From Elephas maximus indicus (taxonomy: Eukaryota > Chordata > Mammalia > Proboscidea > Elephantidae): a DNA stretch of 64,000 bases. Each line of letters starts with the position of its first letter. Position 1 is the stretch's first letter. Below are positions 1-10,760 of the stretch, in pieces. The notes under the pieces were generated by a model that searched no databases, was not told the origin of the DNA, and saw only the letters and a program-made list of their open reading frames with translations. Both the position numbers and the translations under genes were made by a program. Location: the NCBI RefSeq assembly GCF_024166365.1, contig NC_064826.1, positions 22,530,001-22,594,000 of the forward strand. Reading direction: 5' to 3'.

Positions 1-235
1 TTTCTGGTACTACGTGTTGAGTTTAATTGCTGTTAAAAATGTCTTCAAAACCCTTTCATCCATAGCGCTGTGAAACTTGCAGGTCTATGTGAAGTCACAG
101 AAATGGCAGGATAGTGAAATTTACGAGAGGGGCTGGGTAAAACTATGATTCCTCTGCTTAGTGCACTTGGTAGTCCAGGGTAAGAATGAGTGCACCTCTC
201 CCAAGTGCAGGGTTACAATTTGCATTTCCAACAGA
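1..235. other. Unannotated sequence left of the first RTE
   Basis: No repeat family, conserved reading frame or RNA gene is recognisable here. Short open frames of about 60 codons run on into the neighbouring RTE repeat and are chance frames. Confidence 0.4.
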
Positions 236-281
236 GACTTGTTGTTAGGTGCCGCCGAGTTGGTTCTGACTCATGGCGACC

Positions 282-609
282 CTATGCACAACAGAATGAA
301 ACACTGCCTGCTCCTGTGCCATCCTTACAATCATTGTTATGCTTGAGCTCATTGTTGCAGCACTGTGTCAATCCACCTCGTTGAGGGTCTTCCTCTTTTC
401 TGTTGACCATGTACTTTGCCAAGCATGATGTCCTTCTCCAGGGACTGATCCCTCCCGACAACATGTCCAAAGTATGTAACATGCAGTCTTGCCATCCTTG
501 CTTCTAAGGAGCGTTCTGGTTGTACTTCTTCCAAGATAGATTTGTTCGTTCTTTTGTCAGTCCATTGCATATCCAATAGTCTTTGCCAATCACAAATTAA
601 AGGCATCAA
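282..609 (-). pseudogene. RTE C-terminal conserved region (decayed)
   Basis: The minus-strand frame contains SILEEVQPERSLEARMARL, YFGHVVGRDQSLEKDIMLGK and GQQKRGRPSTRWIDTV. These blocks recur on the plus strand near 23.75-23.98 kb and on the minus strand near 36.8-36.95 and 57.9-58.1 kb, so it is a repeat-borne coding region. Its C-terminal position after the RT matches RTE LINEs. Confidence 0.75.
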
Positions 610-773
610 TTCTTCCTCAGTCTTCCTTATTCATTGTCCAGCTTTCACATGCATACGATGCTATTGAAAAATACCATGGCTTGGGTCAGGCACACCTTGG
701 TCTTCAAGGTGACATCTTGGCTTTTCAACACTTCAAGGAGGTCCTTTGCAGCAGATTTACCCAATGCAATGTG

Positions 774-1656
774 TCATTTGATTTCTTGACTGCTGCTTCC
801 ATGGCTGTTGATTGTGGATCCAAGTAAAATGAAATCCTTGACAACTTCAATCTTTTCTCCATTCATAGTGATGTTGCTCATTGGCCCAGTTGTGAGGATT
901 TTTATTTTCTTTATGTTGAGATGCAGTCCATACTGAAGGCTGTGGTCTTTGATCTTTATTAGTAAGTGCTTCAAGTCTTTTCCACTTTCAGCAAGCAAGG
1001 TTGTATGATCTGAATAACGCAGGTTGTTAATGAGTCTTCCTCCAATCCTGATGACCTGTTCTTCTTTGTATAGTCCAGCGTCTTGGATTATTTGCTCAGC
1101 ACACAGATTGAATAGGTATGATGAAAGGATACAATCCTGATGCACACCTTTCCTGACTTTAAACCATGCAGTATCCCCTTGTTCTGTCTGAACAGCTGCC
1201 TCTTGAGGTATGTAAATTTCCTCATGAGCACAATTAATGGTTCTGGAATCCCCGTTCTTTGCAATGTTATCCATAATTTGTTATGATTCAAACAGTCAAA
1301 TGCCTTTGCATAGTCCATAAAACACAGGTAAACATCTTTCTGGTATTCTCTGCTTTTATCCAGGATCCATCTGACATCAGCAATGATATCCCTGTTTCCA
1401 TATCCTGAATTTCTGGCAGCTCCTTGACAAAATACTGCTGCAGCCATTTTTGAATGATCTTCAGCAAAATTTTGCTTGTGTGTGATATTAATGATATTGT
1501 TCTATAATTTTCACATTCTGTTGTATTTTCTTTCTTGGGATTCGGCATAAATATGGATCTCTTCTGGTCAGTTGTCCAGGAATCTGTCTTCCATATTTCT
1601 TGGCATTGGCATAGACAAGTGAGCACTTCTAGCACTGTATCCATTTGTTGAAACAT
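774..1656 (-). pseudogene. RTE reverse transcriptase region (decayed, catalytic motif lost)
   Basis: This region would copy LINE RNA into DNA at the target site. Translated blocks include PKKENTTECENYRTISLIS (fingers), CFMDYAKAFDCLNHNKLW (motif A, where AFD carries a catalytic Asp), VHQDCILSSYLFNLCAE (motif B) and INNLRYSDHTTLL (motif C). Motif C is normally YADD; here it reads YSDH at 1005-1016, so the second catalytic Asp is replaced by His. The blocks lie in at least three frames. The copy is dead on both counts. Confidence 0.85.
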
Positions 1657-2205
1657 CTCAGTTGATATTCTGTTAATTCCTGGAGCCTTTTTTTTAATTT
1701 TGCCAATGCCTTCAGTGCAGATTGGATTTCCTCCTTCAGTACCATTGGTTCCTGATCATATGCTACCTCTTGAAATGGTTGAACGTTGACTAATTCTTTT
1801 TGGTATAATGACTCTGTGTATTCCTTCCATCTTCTTCTGATGTTTCCTGAGTCATTTAATATTTTCCCCATAGAATCCTTCACTATTGCAACTTGAGGCT
1901 TGAATTTTTTTCTTCAGTTCTTTCAGCTTGAGAAAGGCCGAGTGTGTTCTTCCCTTTTTGTTTTCTATCTCCAGCTCTTTGCACATGTCATCATAACGCT
2001 TTACTTTGTTTTCTCGAACTGCCCTTTGAAATCTTCTGTTCAGTTCTTTTACTTTATCATTTCTTCCTTTTGCTTTAGCTGCTCGACGTCCGTGAACAAG
2101 TTTCAGAGTCTCCTCTGACATCCATATTGGTCTTTTCTTTCTTTCCTGTCTTTTCAATGACCTCTTGCTTTCTTTATGTATGATATCCCTGATGTCATTC
2201 CACAA
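1629..2205 (-). pseudogene. RTE linker between endonuclease and RT (decayed)
   Basis: Two minus-strand frames (about 2205-1852 and 1883-1629) carry basic, charged stretches such as RRAAKAKGRNDKVKELNR and the segment IRRRWKEYTESLY. The latter is typical of the region just before the RT domain of RTE and related LINEs. The frames overlap out of phase, which shows a frameshift between them. Confidence 0.7.
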
Positions 2206-2390
2206 CTGGTCTGGTCTTCAGTCACTAGTGTTCAATGCATCAAATCTGTTCTTCAGATGGTCTCTAAATTCAGGTGGGATATATTGAAGGTCGTATTTTG
2301 GCTCTTGTGGACTTGCTCTGATTTTCTTCAGTTTCAGCTTGAACTTGCATATGAGCAATTGATGGTTTGTTCCAAAGTCGGCCCCTGGCC

Positions 2391-3060
2391 TTATTCTGAC
2401 TGATGGTGTTGAGCTTTTCCATCATCTTTTCCACAGATGTAGTCAGTTTGATTCCTGTGTGTTCCATCTGGTAAGGTCCATGTGTATAGTAGCCATTTAT
2501 GTTGGTGAAAGGAGGTACTTGCCATGAAGAAGTCGTTGGTCTTGAAAAATTCTTTCATTGAATCTTCGGCATTGTTTCTATCACCAAAGCCATATTTTCC
2601 AACTACCAATCCTTCTTCTTTGTTTCCAGGTTTCCCATTCCAATCACCAGTAATTATCAATGCATCCTGACTGCACGTCTGATCAACTTCAGACTGTAGC
2701 AGCTCATAAAAATCTTCTATTTCTTCATCTTTGGCCTTAGTGGTTGGTGTGTAAATTTGAGTAATAGTCGTATTAACTGGTCTTCCCTGTAGGCGTCTGG
2801 ATGTTATCCTATCACTGACAGCGTTGTACTTCTGGATAGATCTTGAAATGTTCTTTTTGACGATGAATGCAACACTGTTCTTCTAGTTGTCATTTCCAGC
2901 ATAGTAGACTATATGATTGTCTGATTCAAAATGGCCAATACCAGTCCATTTCAGCTCACTAATGCCTAGGATATGGATGTTTATGTGTTCCATTTCATTT
3001 TTGATGATTTCAAATTTTCCTAGATTCATACTTCATACATTCCAGGTTCTCATCATTAAT
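2391..3060 (-). pseudogene. RTE endonuclease region (decayed)
   Basis: In RTE LINEs this N-terminal domain nicks target DNA for target-primed reverse transcription. The minus-strand translation shows the EN-like motif ISELKWTG with YYAGND downstream near 2880-2960, then GDWN near 2640, and WTLPDGTHRNQTDYI near 2430-2480, matching the conserved late part of the EN fold. A TAG stop follows YYAGNDN near 2884 and the frame shifts several times. It is a fragment, not a gene. Confidence 0.8.
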
Positions 3061-3576
3061 GGATGTTTGTGGCCGTTTCTTCTCATTTTGAGTCGTGCCA
3101 CATCAAGCAAATGGAGTTTCCAAAAGCTTTCCTCCATCCACGTCATTAAGGTCAACTTGACTTACTCTGTCCAGTTGCTTACCTGGCAAAGTACAAGTGG
3201 ATATGTGCAGCTCATCAACTCCCCAGGCACAGCGTGTGGTTGACTTGTTGTCATGCTGCAGCAGAATGCCCTGGTGTGGATGAGCTCTGTGAGGGTCATG
3301 TGGAGGAGACCGGAGAGGCATGCCAAGTAGAAAGTGCCAACAATTAGCCTGCTACCTTCCCATGCTATTTGGATGTGAGCCTTGCCAGGACCCCTTGGAA
3401 TTCTGAAGGGAGCTGAGGATGGGGTACTGTCCAATCCTCACAAGTACCAAATGGGGCCCCAGTTATGATCCAGAAAGCAATGAATTCCATGCAGAAGTAC
3501 ATGGTAAACATATTATAGGCTGGATACTTAGAAGAAATAATTCAATACATAAAGAAAAATGTAACTCTAGGCATGA

Positions 3577-3790
3577 TGGGGAGTCTCCGGGTGGTGCAGT
3601 CAACATGTTGAGCTGTTAACAGCTGAGGTTGAAGGTTCAAGTCTGCCCAGAGATACCTCAGAAGAAAGTCCTGGTAACCTACTTCTAAAAAAATCAGTCA
3701 TTGAAAACCCTATGAACCATGTTTCTACTCTGACACACAGGGGGCCACCATGAGTAGGGGACCAACTCAATGGCAGCTAACAACAACAAT
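3577..3790 (+). mobile_element. AfroSINE, long type
   Basis: Head 'gagtctccgggtggtgcagtc', B-box-like 'ggttcaagtctg', body 'cagaagaaagtcctgg ... atcagtcattgaaaaccctatg', and an RTE-like end 'ggcagctaacaacaacaa'. The A-box region is diverged, which suggests an older copy. Confidence 0.85.
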
Positions 3791-3919
3791 GGCCATGTTC
3801 CTGTCCCTGATGTTGGGAGGTTGGGATATATATCTTCTGGTTGGACCTGCTACTCCCCAGTTTTCCTTCCTCCTACAGAGTTCTATTCTACTTCTAGTTC
3901 CCTGCTTGTGGGATTTTGT

Positions 3920-4410
3920 GGGCTTCGAATCGGTCCAAACCGGTTCAGTCATGGCCAACGAAGTGGAACAGGAACAGACTTGGGTGATCCGAAAATGGTA
4001 ACTGGGGTGGGAAAAATTACGAGTCGAAGCCGTAGAACGGGAGACTCAGAAGAAGTGTAGTGAGCCCTTTCAGAAGTCTTATGTGAGATATTAGATTATG
4101 GGTAAAAGGACTGTGGAAAGTGCCACACATTCAAAGCAGCATAGTTGGCTGCCATCATTGAGTGGGGCACTGCTGTTTCAGACTCTGCTCAAAATCCAAC
4201 TGGGCAAGAGATTTGGTTGCTATGCAGCACATATGCTGCCCTTGTTTTCTAAGAGGGAGATTAGGTTTCTAAGAGGGCTTTGATATGTAAATTTTCCCGT
4301 TTCTGTTACTGTTCTGGTTCACTCAAATTTAAAAAGTTCAGGTCTGTTCCTGTTTCACTTCCTTGGCCATGACTAAACTGACAAGAACCAGTTCAAAGCT
4401 CTGCTTCCTA
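3920..4410. repeat. Fold-back element with inverted arms
   Basis: The left arm core 3943-3980 is the reverse complement of 4341-4378 with 34 of 38 positions matching. Homology extends outward with unchanged spacing to about 3921 and 4400, and inward on both sides (left to about 4027, right to about 4280). The arms flank about 250 bp of non-repeated sequence. I do not recognise the family. It may be a fold-back DNA transposon or two opposed copies of one unlisted repeat. Confidence 0.6.
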
Positions 4411-4984
4411 CTCACTCCCCAGCACTGGAATGTGTTGTATGGGTTGGCCTCTCAGCTTCCCAGCTTTTCCTGACGGAAGTTTCTTGGGCCACTCAAATCC
4501 CTTCTCAGTTGGTCTCACCTGTGTTTCCTCATCTCCTGAATTCTCCTAGTGCCGTTGGGATGGAATAACTCTGCTTCCACAGCGCACAGCAGCCACCTAA
4601 GACTGCTGGTGGAGGGAAGAGCAAGGTACCGATCTGGATGCTTGGTTTATGCAATGCTGCGTCTTGATGACTGTGTGCTTGGTGGTGTGAAGCATGGTGG
4701 CAACTCATTTTTTTCACTCCAGGAATTGGAATGTGGGATTTATCCCACAAGGAGTAAGGGCTGGTCTATTGACCTTGTAGTGTGGGAAGGACATTGATCT
4801 GGAAGTATGGAGCCTTGACTTCTTGCCCCACTCTTCCACTAACTACCTGTATGCCCCTGGATGGGTCACTTGCACTTTAGGCCTCCGAACCTTCCTTTTT
4901 CTTGGGGGGCTGGATTAAAGACTGTGTAAGGACAGTTTCTGCCCTAAAATTCTGATTCCAAGTGTCTAGATCAGTGTCTGATTC
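4411..4984. other. Unique sequence, no gene seen
   Basis: Ordinary non-repetitive sequence. The segment 'tctgattccaagtg' occurs twice 26 bp apart (4951-4964 and 4977-4990), a small tandem duplication next to the following MIR. Confidence 0.4.
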
Positions 4985-5047
4985 CAAGTGCCTGGTGCAA
5001 ATCCTGCTCTACTGCTTATTAATTATATGATCTTAGGGAAACTATAA

Positions 5048-5240
5048 GGAACCCTGGTGGCACGATGGTTAAGTGCTTGGCTCTTAACCAAAAGGTCAGC
5101 AGTTGGAACCTACTCCGTGGCTCTGTGGGAGAAAACACCTGTAAAGATTACAGCCTAGGGACGCTTTGGGTCAATTCTACTTTGTCCCATGCGTTCACTA
5201 TGAGTTGGAATCGACTCAACAGCACACAGCAACAAACAAC
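5048..5240 (+). mobile_element. AfroSINE, short type with RTE-like tail
   Basis: Head 'aaccctggtggcacgatggttaag', then 'ggtcagcagttggaacctac', an insert 'gggagaaaacacctgtaaagattacagcc', and the end 'gagttggaatcgactcaacagcac' followed by AAC repeats. It sits inside the MIR and so is younger than the MIR. Confidence 0.9.
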
Positions 5241-5327
5241 AGGCAAGTTACTTACATATTTTTGAAGCTTTAGTTTTCTTTATGGAAAAATGGGAATAAC
5301 GATAATGGTATTTATCTCTTAGGGTTG

Positions 5328-5746
5328 TGTTGTGAGTTGACTTGTGTCCCCCAAAAGATATGTTGTACCTTTGAACATGACCATATTTAGAAATAGAGTC
5401 TTTGCACATGAAATAAGTTAAGATGAGGTCATACTGGATTAGGGTAGGTCTTAAGTCCAATGACTGCTGACTGTACAAAGAGGGAGAAATTCGGGGACAG
5501 ACACATATGGAGAGAAGACACCCACTGGAAGAAAATGGCAGAAATAAGACAGCTGTAGCTATAGGCTTAGGAAGCTAAGGATTGCCAGCAATCATGGCAA
5601 GGAAAGACTCTCCCTTAGGAGGGAGTGCAGCCCTGGCAACACCTTGATTTCAGACTTCTAGCTTCGAGAACTGTGAGAGAATACGTTTCTGTTGTTTTAA
5701 GCCACCCAGTGGTACTTTCTTACAGCAGCCTGAGGAAACTAATGCA
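5328..5746 (+). mobile_element. MaLR-type (MLT1-like) solo LTR
   Basis: Starts 'tgttgtgagttgacttgtgtcccccaaaagatatgt' and ends 'gttttaagccacccagtggtac ... ggaaactaatgca', the expected ends of ERVL-MaLR LTRs. A perfect 5-bp duplication GGTTG flanks it (5323-5327 and 5747-5751). No internal retroviral sequence is present, so it is a solo LTR left by recombination. It interrupts a MIR. Confidence 0.9.
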
Positions 5747-5791
5747 GGTTGTTTTAAGGATTAAATGAAATGAAGCATGTAAAGGCCTTAG

Positions 5792-5859
5792 ACCCAGTCT
5801 TGGCACATTTACAAAAACCCAGTCTTGACACATTTACATAAACCCAGTCTTGGCACATA
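5792..5859 (+). repeat. 25-bp tandem repeat, about 2.7 copies
   Basis: The unit 'acccagtcttggcacatttac' starts at 5792, 5817 and 5842 with few changes. It expands the 'agtcttggcacat' part of the MIR 3' end. Confidence 0.9.
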
Positions 5860-5879
5860 GGAATCCTCAAATATTAGCT

Positions 5880-6530
5880 GCTACATGCAAAGCTACTGCT
5901 CCTCCTCCTAGGAAAAGGTGGAAAGCAGTTGTGAATATATTTAGCTCCTCCAAGGCCTTCATGTTTCTTTCTTTCTCTGGGAGAGACTTATGTTATTATT
6001 TTTGTCAATTTAAATAAAGTTAACTTAGGTATTTTCTCACCGACTTAGAACTGCTAGATGTTTTTGGCAGTAACTTTAGCGTGTGTGCTTTATTTTAAGA
6101 AAACCTATAGATTTTTCAGAAAGGATATTATATTAAAAATAAGGATCCATTTTAATTCCACAGTCTCTTCATGATATTTCATGTTCTAAAGGCTAAAATC
6201 TTCATATTCTTTCTTCTCCAAGTCATAAGAACTGAACTGAAAAATCAATTCTTCCTAAGATAGGAAAAAAAGGACTATTATTAAGAAGTAAAGAGCAGTC
6301 TGAGGACAGCATGAGCAGAAGACCAATGGAACAATCAGAGATATCCTTCATTCCTTCCTAAAAACTAAACCAGCACCTCCGGATGTTGATGGTGAACATC
6401 TATGGCCCATCTGAATCAATCGCAGAGATAGAGGCAAATGCCTAGCAGCCTCAGCTCTCAGCACCTCTGCTTCGTCCTTTCCATTCTTAAACAAAGTCAG
6501 ACTCAAACTATTAATCCAGTTAGATAAATG
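5880..6530. other. Unique AT-rich sequence, no gene seen
   Basis: No repeat family or coding signal is recognisable between the MIR and the next AfroSINE. Confidence 0.4.
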
Positions 6531-6681
6531 CTGGTTGCCCTCGAGTCAGTTCTGACTCATAGCGGCCCTCTAGAACAGAGTAGAACTTCCTCATAGGGTT
6601 TCTAAGGAGTGCCTGGTGGATTTGAATTGCTGACCTTTTGGTTAGCAACCAAACTCTTAAGCCCTAAGCCACCAGGGTTTC
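6531..6681 (-). mobile_element. AfroSINE, short type
   Basis: Antisense: 'ctggttgccctcgagtcagttctgactcatagcggccc' to 'agccaccagggtttcc'. Flanks 'ttagataaatgc' and 'ttagtaaatgc' look like a slightly diverged target duplication. Confidence 0.9.
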
Positions 6682-6724
6682 CTTAGTAAATGCAGTGTTT
6701 TAAAAAAAAAAAAAAAAATCCTTG

Positions 6725-7180
6725 TACAGGTATCCCCCGTTTTTTGAAAGTTTGCATTACACCACTTCCCTTTTATGAAAGACCTACATTAGTACCTGTG
6801 TATGCTAACGAAAAGAAATCTGAAGAAGATTTTTGCTTTTATGAAAAAAGGCGAAAAGCAGAAATAGCATTCAGTGTTTGTTTCCCAGCAAGCTGTTAAA
6901 GAGAGAGCGCGCGGCCCAAGCAGTGAGAGTGGCGTCGCCAAGCTTCCTCCCCAGGCACTACTCTCAGCATCTCAGCATCCAGCCGCCATAGCTTTGTTAG
7001 TGTTATTTTAGGTTTTATGTGTTGTTTGGTATGATTTGGTAGTTTATCTTTTGGATCTGGAAAGGCTCAAACATTTTTTCCATGTAGATTAATGATGCTT
7101 GCTTCTTCACTTTATGCCATTTTGGCTTATGAAATGTTTCATAGGAACACTATTTTTGGATAGCAGAGGAAGCCTGTGTA
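6725..7180. mobile_element. Tigger/mariner-like non-autonomous DNA transposon
   Basis: The left end 'tacaggtatccccc' and right end 'ggatagcagaggaagcctgtgta' are related as inverted termini, and TA dinucleotides flank CAGG...CCTG, as for Tc1/mariner-class elements. Internal homology is ancient in character ('tttatgaaagacctacattagtacctg', 'gatttttgcttttatgaaaaaaggcg'). A frame of about 69 codons here is a chance frame. Confidence 0.55.
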
Positions 7181-7297
7181 AGAGATGGCCTGCTCTCGTG
7201 TTAACCAATATTCTATACTAATCAGAAATATTTAACCAGAACTTTTAGAAGCAAAAAGTGCAACTTTTAACCCAGAAGCTGAATTATATTTATTACA

Positions 7298-7504
7298 TAA
7301 ACCAGATGCTGTTGACTGGACTTCAACTCATGGTGACCCTATGTGTTGCAGAGTAGAACTGCTCCCTAGGGTTTTCAAGGCTGCGTCCTTTTGGAAGCAT
7401 ATTGCCAGGCCTTTCTTCCCAGGTGCCTCTGAGCGGGTTCGAACCAAGAACCTTTTGGCTATTAGTCAAGTGGTTAACCACTTGTGCCACCCCCAGGGAC
7501 TCCA
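7298..7504 (-). mobile_element. AfroSINE, long type
   Basis: Antisense: 'gttgactggacttcaactcatggtgacccta' to 'gttaaccacttgtgccacccccagggactcc', with the B box reading 'gggttcgaacc'. Confidence 0.9.
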
Positions 7505-8600
7505 TTATAACATAAAAAATAACAAATTATTCCAGAATGCTAGGGATCTATTGTCATGAGTGAGAACAAGATAGTAGTATTTGATCAGGGGTTTCTGATA
7601 TATATAACCTTAGTCCTGAAGCAGCCTTCCTTCTTGTCAAAGAACTTGTGAGAAATGTGGGTACAGAAGACAGGGGTCTGCAAATGCATATTAGTTATTA
7701 CTACAACTCTATTGTAAAATCTTAGTGTGGAGTATTCCTTTGGATGCCAGTAGGGGCAGCTATGAGCCTAGAACCAAGGCAACTCGCTTATGCTCAAGTT
7801 TCACCACTGATGGCAGGGAAAGGCCAGTTTAGAGCATGTCAGCCCCTACTAGGCCTTTCAGGATGTCACAGAAGTTCTCTGGCTGGGACGGAGGTTGTGT
7901 TCAGCTTGGGAAATACTCAGACCTAAGGTTCACTCTAGGCCACTAGATTCAGTTGTGTGTCAAGAAAGCATGGAGTTGGTACCCAGGAGCCCATAAAGGT
8001 AGTACCCAGGGGCCCAGCAGCTGTGGTTAGGCCCCAAATCCTGAATGAGCCTTAAAGCTATGCCTCAGTGGATGGGGAAGGGTTGCAGCAAATGCTGTTA
8101 TTGCAACACTTCTGGGCTCTTCTTAAGCTTACAGGTGAAGGTTTGCAGTAAGTCAGCATGAGAAGGGGCAACAGAGAAACTGGAGCAATGGTGAATTCAT
8201 TCCAAACACCTCTTTTCTTTTTCATGGCTCAGTCAGGAATGTGTGATGATGAAAGTCCAAGAAGAGCCTCACAGGAGAAACTGAAGAACTTCCCTGACCA
8301 TCAGTCTGGAGAGGAAGTCAGAGATCATATGATCTGCATAAGGTTAAAAAAAAAAAAAAATGGCCACCTAGTAATGTCACTGCCATTGCTAGAAAGTCAG
8401 ATTGGAAACGTCAGCCATCTTTTCTGAGGAGATTGATACAGGTGCAACTTATGTAGCCTTAAAAAAGTAACAAATATGAATTTTTTCTTCTTTTATAAAA
8501 CATTCAATGTAGAATAAAGTTAAGAAATAAACTTCCCAAGTGCAGTTGAAATACCAGAGGTCAATTCACGCCTTCTTTTTTAGGAATATATGTATATCAT
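7505..8600. other. Unique sequence, no gene seen
   Basis: About 1.1 kb without a recognised repeat, apart from an A14 run near 8346. Short open frames show no conserved motif. Confidence 0.4.
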
Positions 8601-8605
8601 GTATG

Positions 8606-10760
8606 TTGTTGTTAGGTGCTGTCCAGTCAGTTCTGACTCATAGTGACCCTATGTACAACAGAACGAAATACTGCCTGGTCCTGCCTCATCCTCACAGTTG
8701 TTGCTGTGGTTGAGCCCATCATTGCAGCCACTGTGTCAGTCCATCTCATTGAGAGTCTTCCTCTTTTTCACCGACCCTTTACTTTACCAAGCATGATGTC
8801 CTTCTTCAGGGACCGGTCCATCCTGATAACCGTCCAAAGCACTTGAGACAAAGTCTCAGCACCCTCGCTTCTAAATAGCACTCTGGGTGTATTCCCCCAA
8901 GACAGATTTGTTTGTTCTTCTGGCAATTCATGGTATATTCACTGTTTTTCACCAACACCATAATTCAAAGGCGTCAGTTCTTCTTTAGTCTTCCTAATTC
9001 ATGGTCTAGCTTTTGCATGCATATGAGGTGAATGAAAATACCATGGCTTGAGTCAGGCAAACCTTAGTCCTCAAAGTGATGCCTTTGCTTTTTAATTCTT
9101 TAAAGAGGTATTTTCCAACTGATTTGCCCAATGCAATGCATTGTTTGATTTCTTGGCTGCTGCTTCCATGGGGGTTGATTGTGGATCCAAGTAAATGAAA
9201 TCCTTGACAACTTCAATCTTTTCTCCCTTTATCATGATGTTACTTATTGGTTCAGTTGTGAGAATTTTTTAAATCTTTTTTTTCAGTATTTTTTTAAAAT
9301 TGTGCTTTAAATGAAGGTTTACAGAGCAAATCAGTTTCTCATTAAACAATTAATACACATACTGTTTTCTGACATTGGTTGCCAACCCCACAAAGTGTCA
9401 ACACTTTCCCCTTCTTGACCTTGAATTCCCTATTACAAGCTTTCCTGTCCCCTCTTGCCTTCTCGTCCTTGTTCCTGGGCTGTTGTGCCCCTTAAGTCTC
9501 GTTTTGTTTTATGGACCTACCTAATCTTTGGCTGAAGAGTGAACCTCAGGAGTGACTTCTGTACTGAGTTAAAAGAGTGTCCAGGGGCTATACTCTCAGG
9601 GTTTCTCCAGTCTCTGTCAGACCAGTAAGTCTGGTCTTTTTTTGTGAGTTAGAATTTTATTCTACATTTTTTAACAGCTCTGTCTGGGATCCACTATTCT
9701 GATCCCTGTCAGAGCAGTTGGTGGTGGTAGCCAGGCACCATCTAGTTGTGCTGGACTCAGTCTGGTGGAGGCTGTAGTGCTTGCGGTCCTTTCGTCCTTT
9801 GGACAAATCTTTTCTTTGTGTCTTTGGTTTCCTTCATTCTCCCTTGCTCAAGATGGGGTGGGACCAGTGTAGTATCTTAGATGGCCACTTACAAGCTTTT
9901 AAGACCACAGATGCTAATCACCAAAGTAGGAGGTAGAACATTTTCTTTATAAACTATGTTATGCCAATTGAGGTACATATCCCCTGAGACCGTGGTTCCC
10001 AGCCATTGGCCCAGTAATTTGGTCCCTCTTGGAGGTTGGATGTGTCTATGAAGATTCCATGAACTTGCTTGGTTGAGGTGTGCTGACTTCCCCAGTATTG
10101 TGTATGGTCTTACCCTTCACCAAAGTTATAAGAATTTTTGTTTTCTTTATGTTGAGGTGTAATCCATACTGAAGGCTACAGTCTTTGATCTTCATTAGTA
10201 AGTGCTTCAAGTCCCTTTCACTTTCAAGCAAGCAAGGTTGTGTCATCTGCTAATGAAGGTTGTTGATGAGTCTTCCTCCAATCCCGATGCCGAGGTCTTC
10301 TTCATATAGTCTGATTTCTTTGGCTATTTGCTCAGCATACAGATTGAGTAAGTATGGTGAAAAGATCAAACCCTGATGCACACCTTTCTTGACTTTAAAC
10401 CACACAGTATCCCCTTGTCCTGTTTGAATGACTGCCTCTTGATCTATGTACAGGTTCCTCATGGGCACAGTTAAGTGTTCTGGAATTCCCATTCTTTACA
10501 ACATTATCCATAATTTGTTATGATCCACACAGTTGAATGCCTTTTGCATAGTCAATAAAATACAACTAAACATCTTTCTGGTATTCTCTGCTTTCAGTGA
10601 AGATCCATCTGACATCAGTAAGGATATCCCTCCTTCCACATCCTCTTCTAAATCTGGCTTGAATTTCTGGCAGTTCCCTGTCAATGTGCTGCTGCAACCA
10701 TTTTTGAATTCTCTTCTGCAAAATTTTACTTGAGCGTGATATTAATGATATTGTTCATAA
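8606..10760 (-). mobile_element. RTE LINE copy 2, antisense, split by an L1 3' end
   Basis: Left part 8606-9269 is the RTE 3' region ('gttgttgttaggtgctgtccag' to 'ttggttcagttgtgagaattttt'). The right part resumes at 10125 ('gttataagaatttttgttttctttatg') and runs to about 10760 in RT sequence before 5' truncation. The minus-strand translation near 10250-10684 shows EDVEGGISLLMSDGSSLKA, AFNCVDHNKLW and VHQGLIFSPYLLNLYAEQI. A single-base deletion hits the YADD codons at 10242-10255. Confidence 0.88.
9270..10124 (-). mobile_element. L1 3' end, 5'-truncated, antisense insertion
   Basis: The left edge carries a T-rich antisense poly(A) region. The body ('gaaggtttacagagcaaatcagtttctcatt', 'tggtggtagccaggcaccatctagttgtgct', 'ttttaagaccacagatgctaatcaccaaagtagg') is the same family as 56.24-57.17 kb. 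Flanks GTTGTGAGAATTTTT (9255-9269) and GTTATAAGAATTTTT (10125-10139) form a 15-bp target duplication with two differences. Confidence 0.88.

Larger units (their letters stand above)
238..3330 (-). mobile_element. Near-full-length afrotherian RTE-type LINE, antisense
   Basis: The 3' end is on the left ('gttgttaggtgccgccgag'), and the element runs leftward in its own sense. On the minus strand, from high to low coordinates, come a 5' region, an AP-type endonuclease region (about 3000-2390), a linker (about 2200-1630), a reverse transcriptase region (about 1656-774) and a C-terminal conserved region (609-349). This is the order expected for RTE/BovB-class LINEs. Frames are broken by stops and frameshifts, so it cannot encode a working protein. 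It is the longest RTE copy in the window and is a useful reference for the shorter ones. The 5' boundary (3240-3420) is uncertain because no target duplication was found. Confidence 0.85.
4985..5875 (+). mobile_element. MIR SINE split by an LTR and an AfroSINE
   Basis: MIR pieces in order are 'tgcttattaattatatgatcttaggg' (to 5047), 'caagttacttac ... atggtatttatctcttagggttg' (5241-5327) and 'ttttaaggattaaatgaaatgaagcatgtaaagg' (from 5747). Together they follow the MIR order: tRNA-related region, core, then 'cataggg ... aaatgag ... cttggcacat'. The gaps are an AfroSINE at 5048-5240 and a solo LTR at 5328-5746. Confidence 0.8.
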
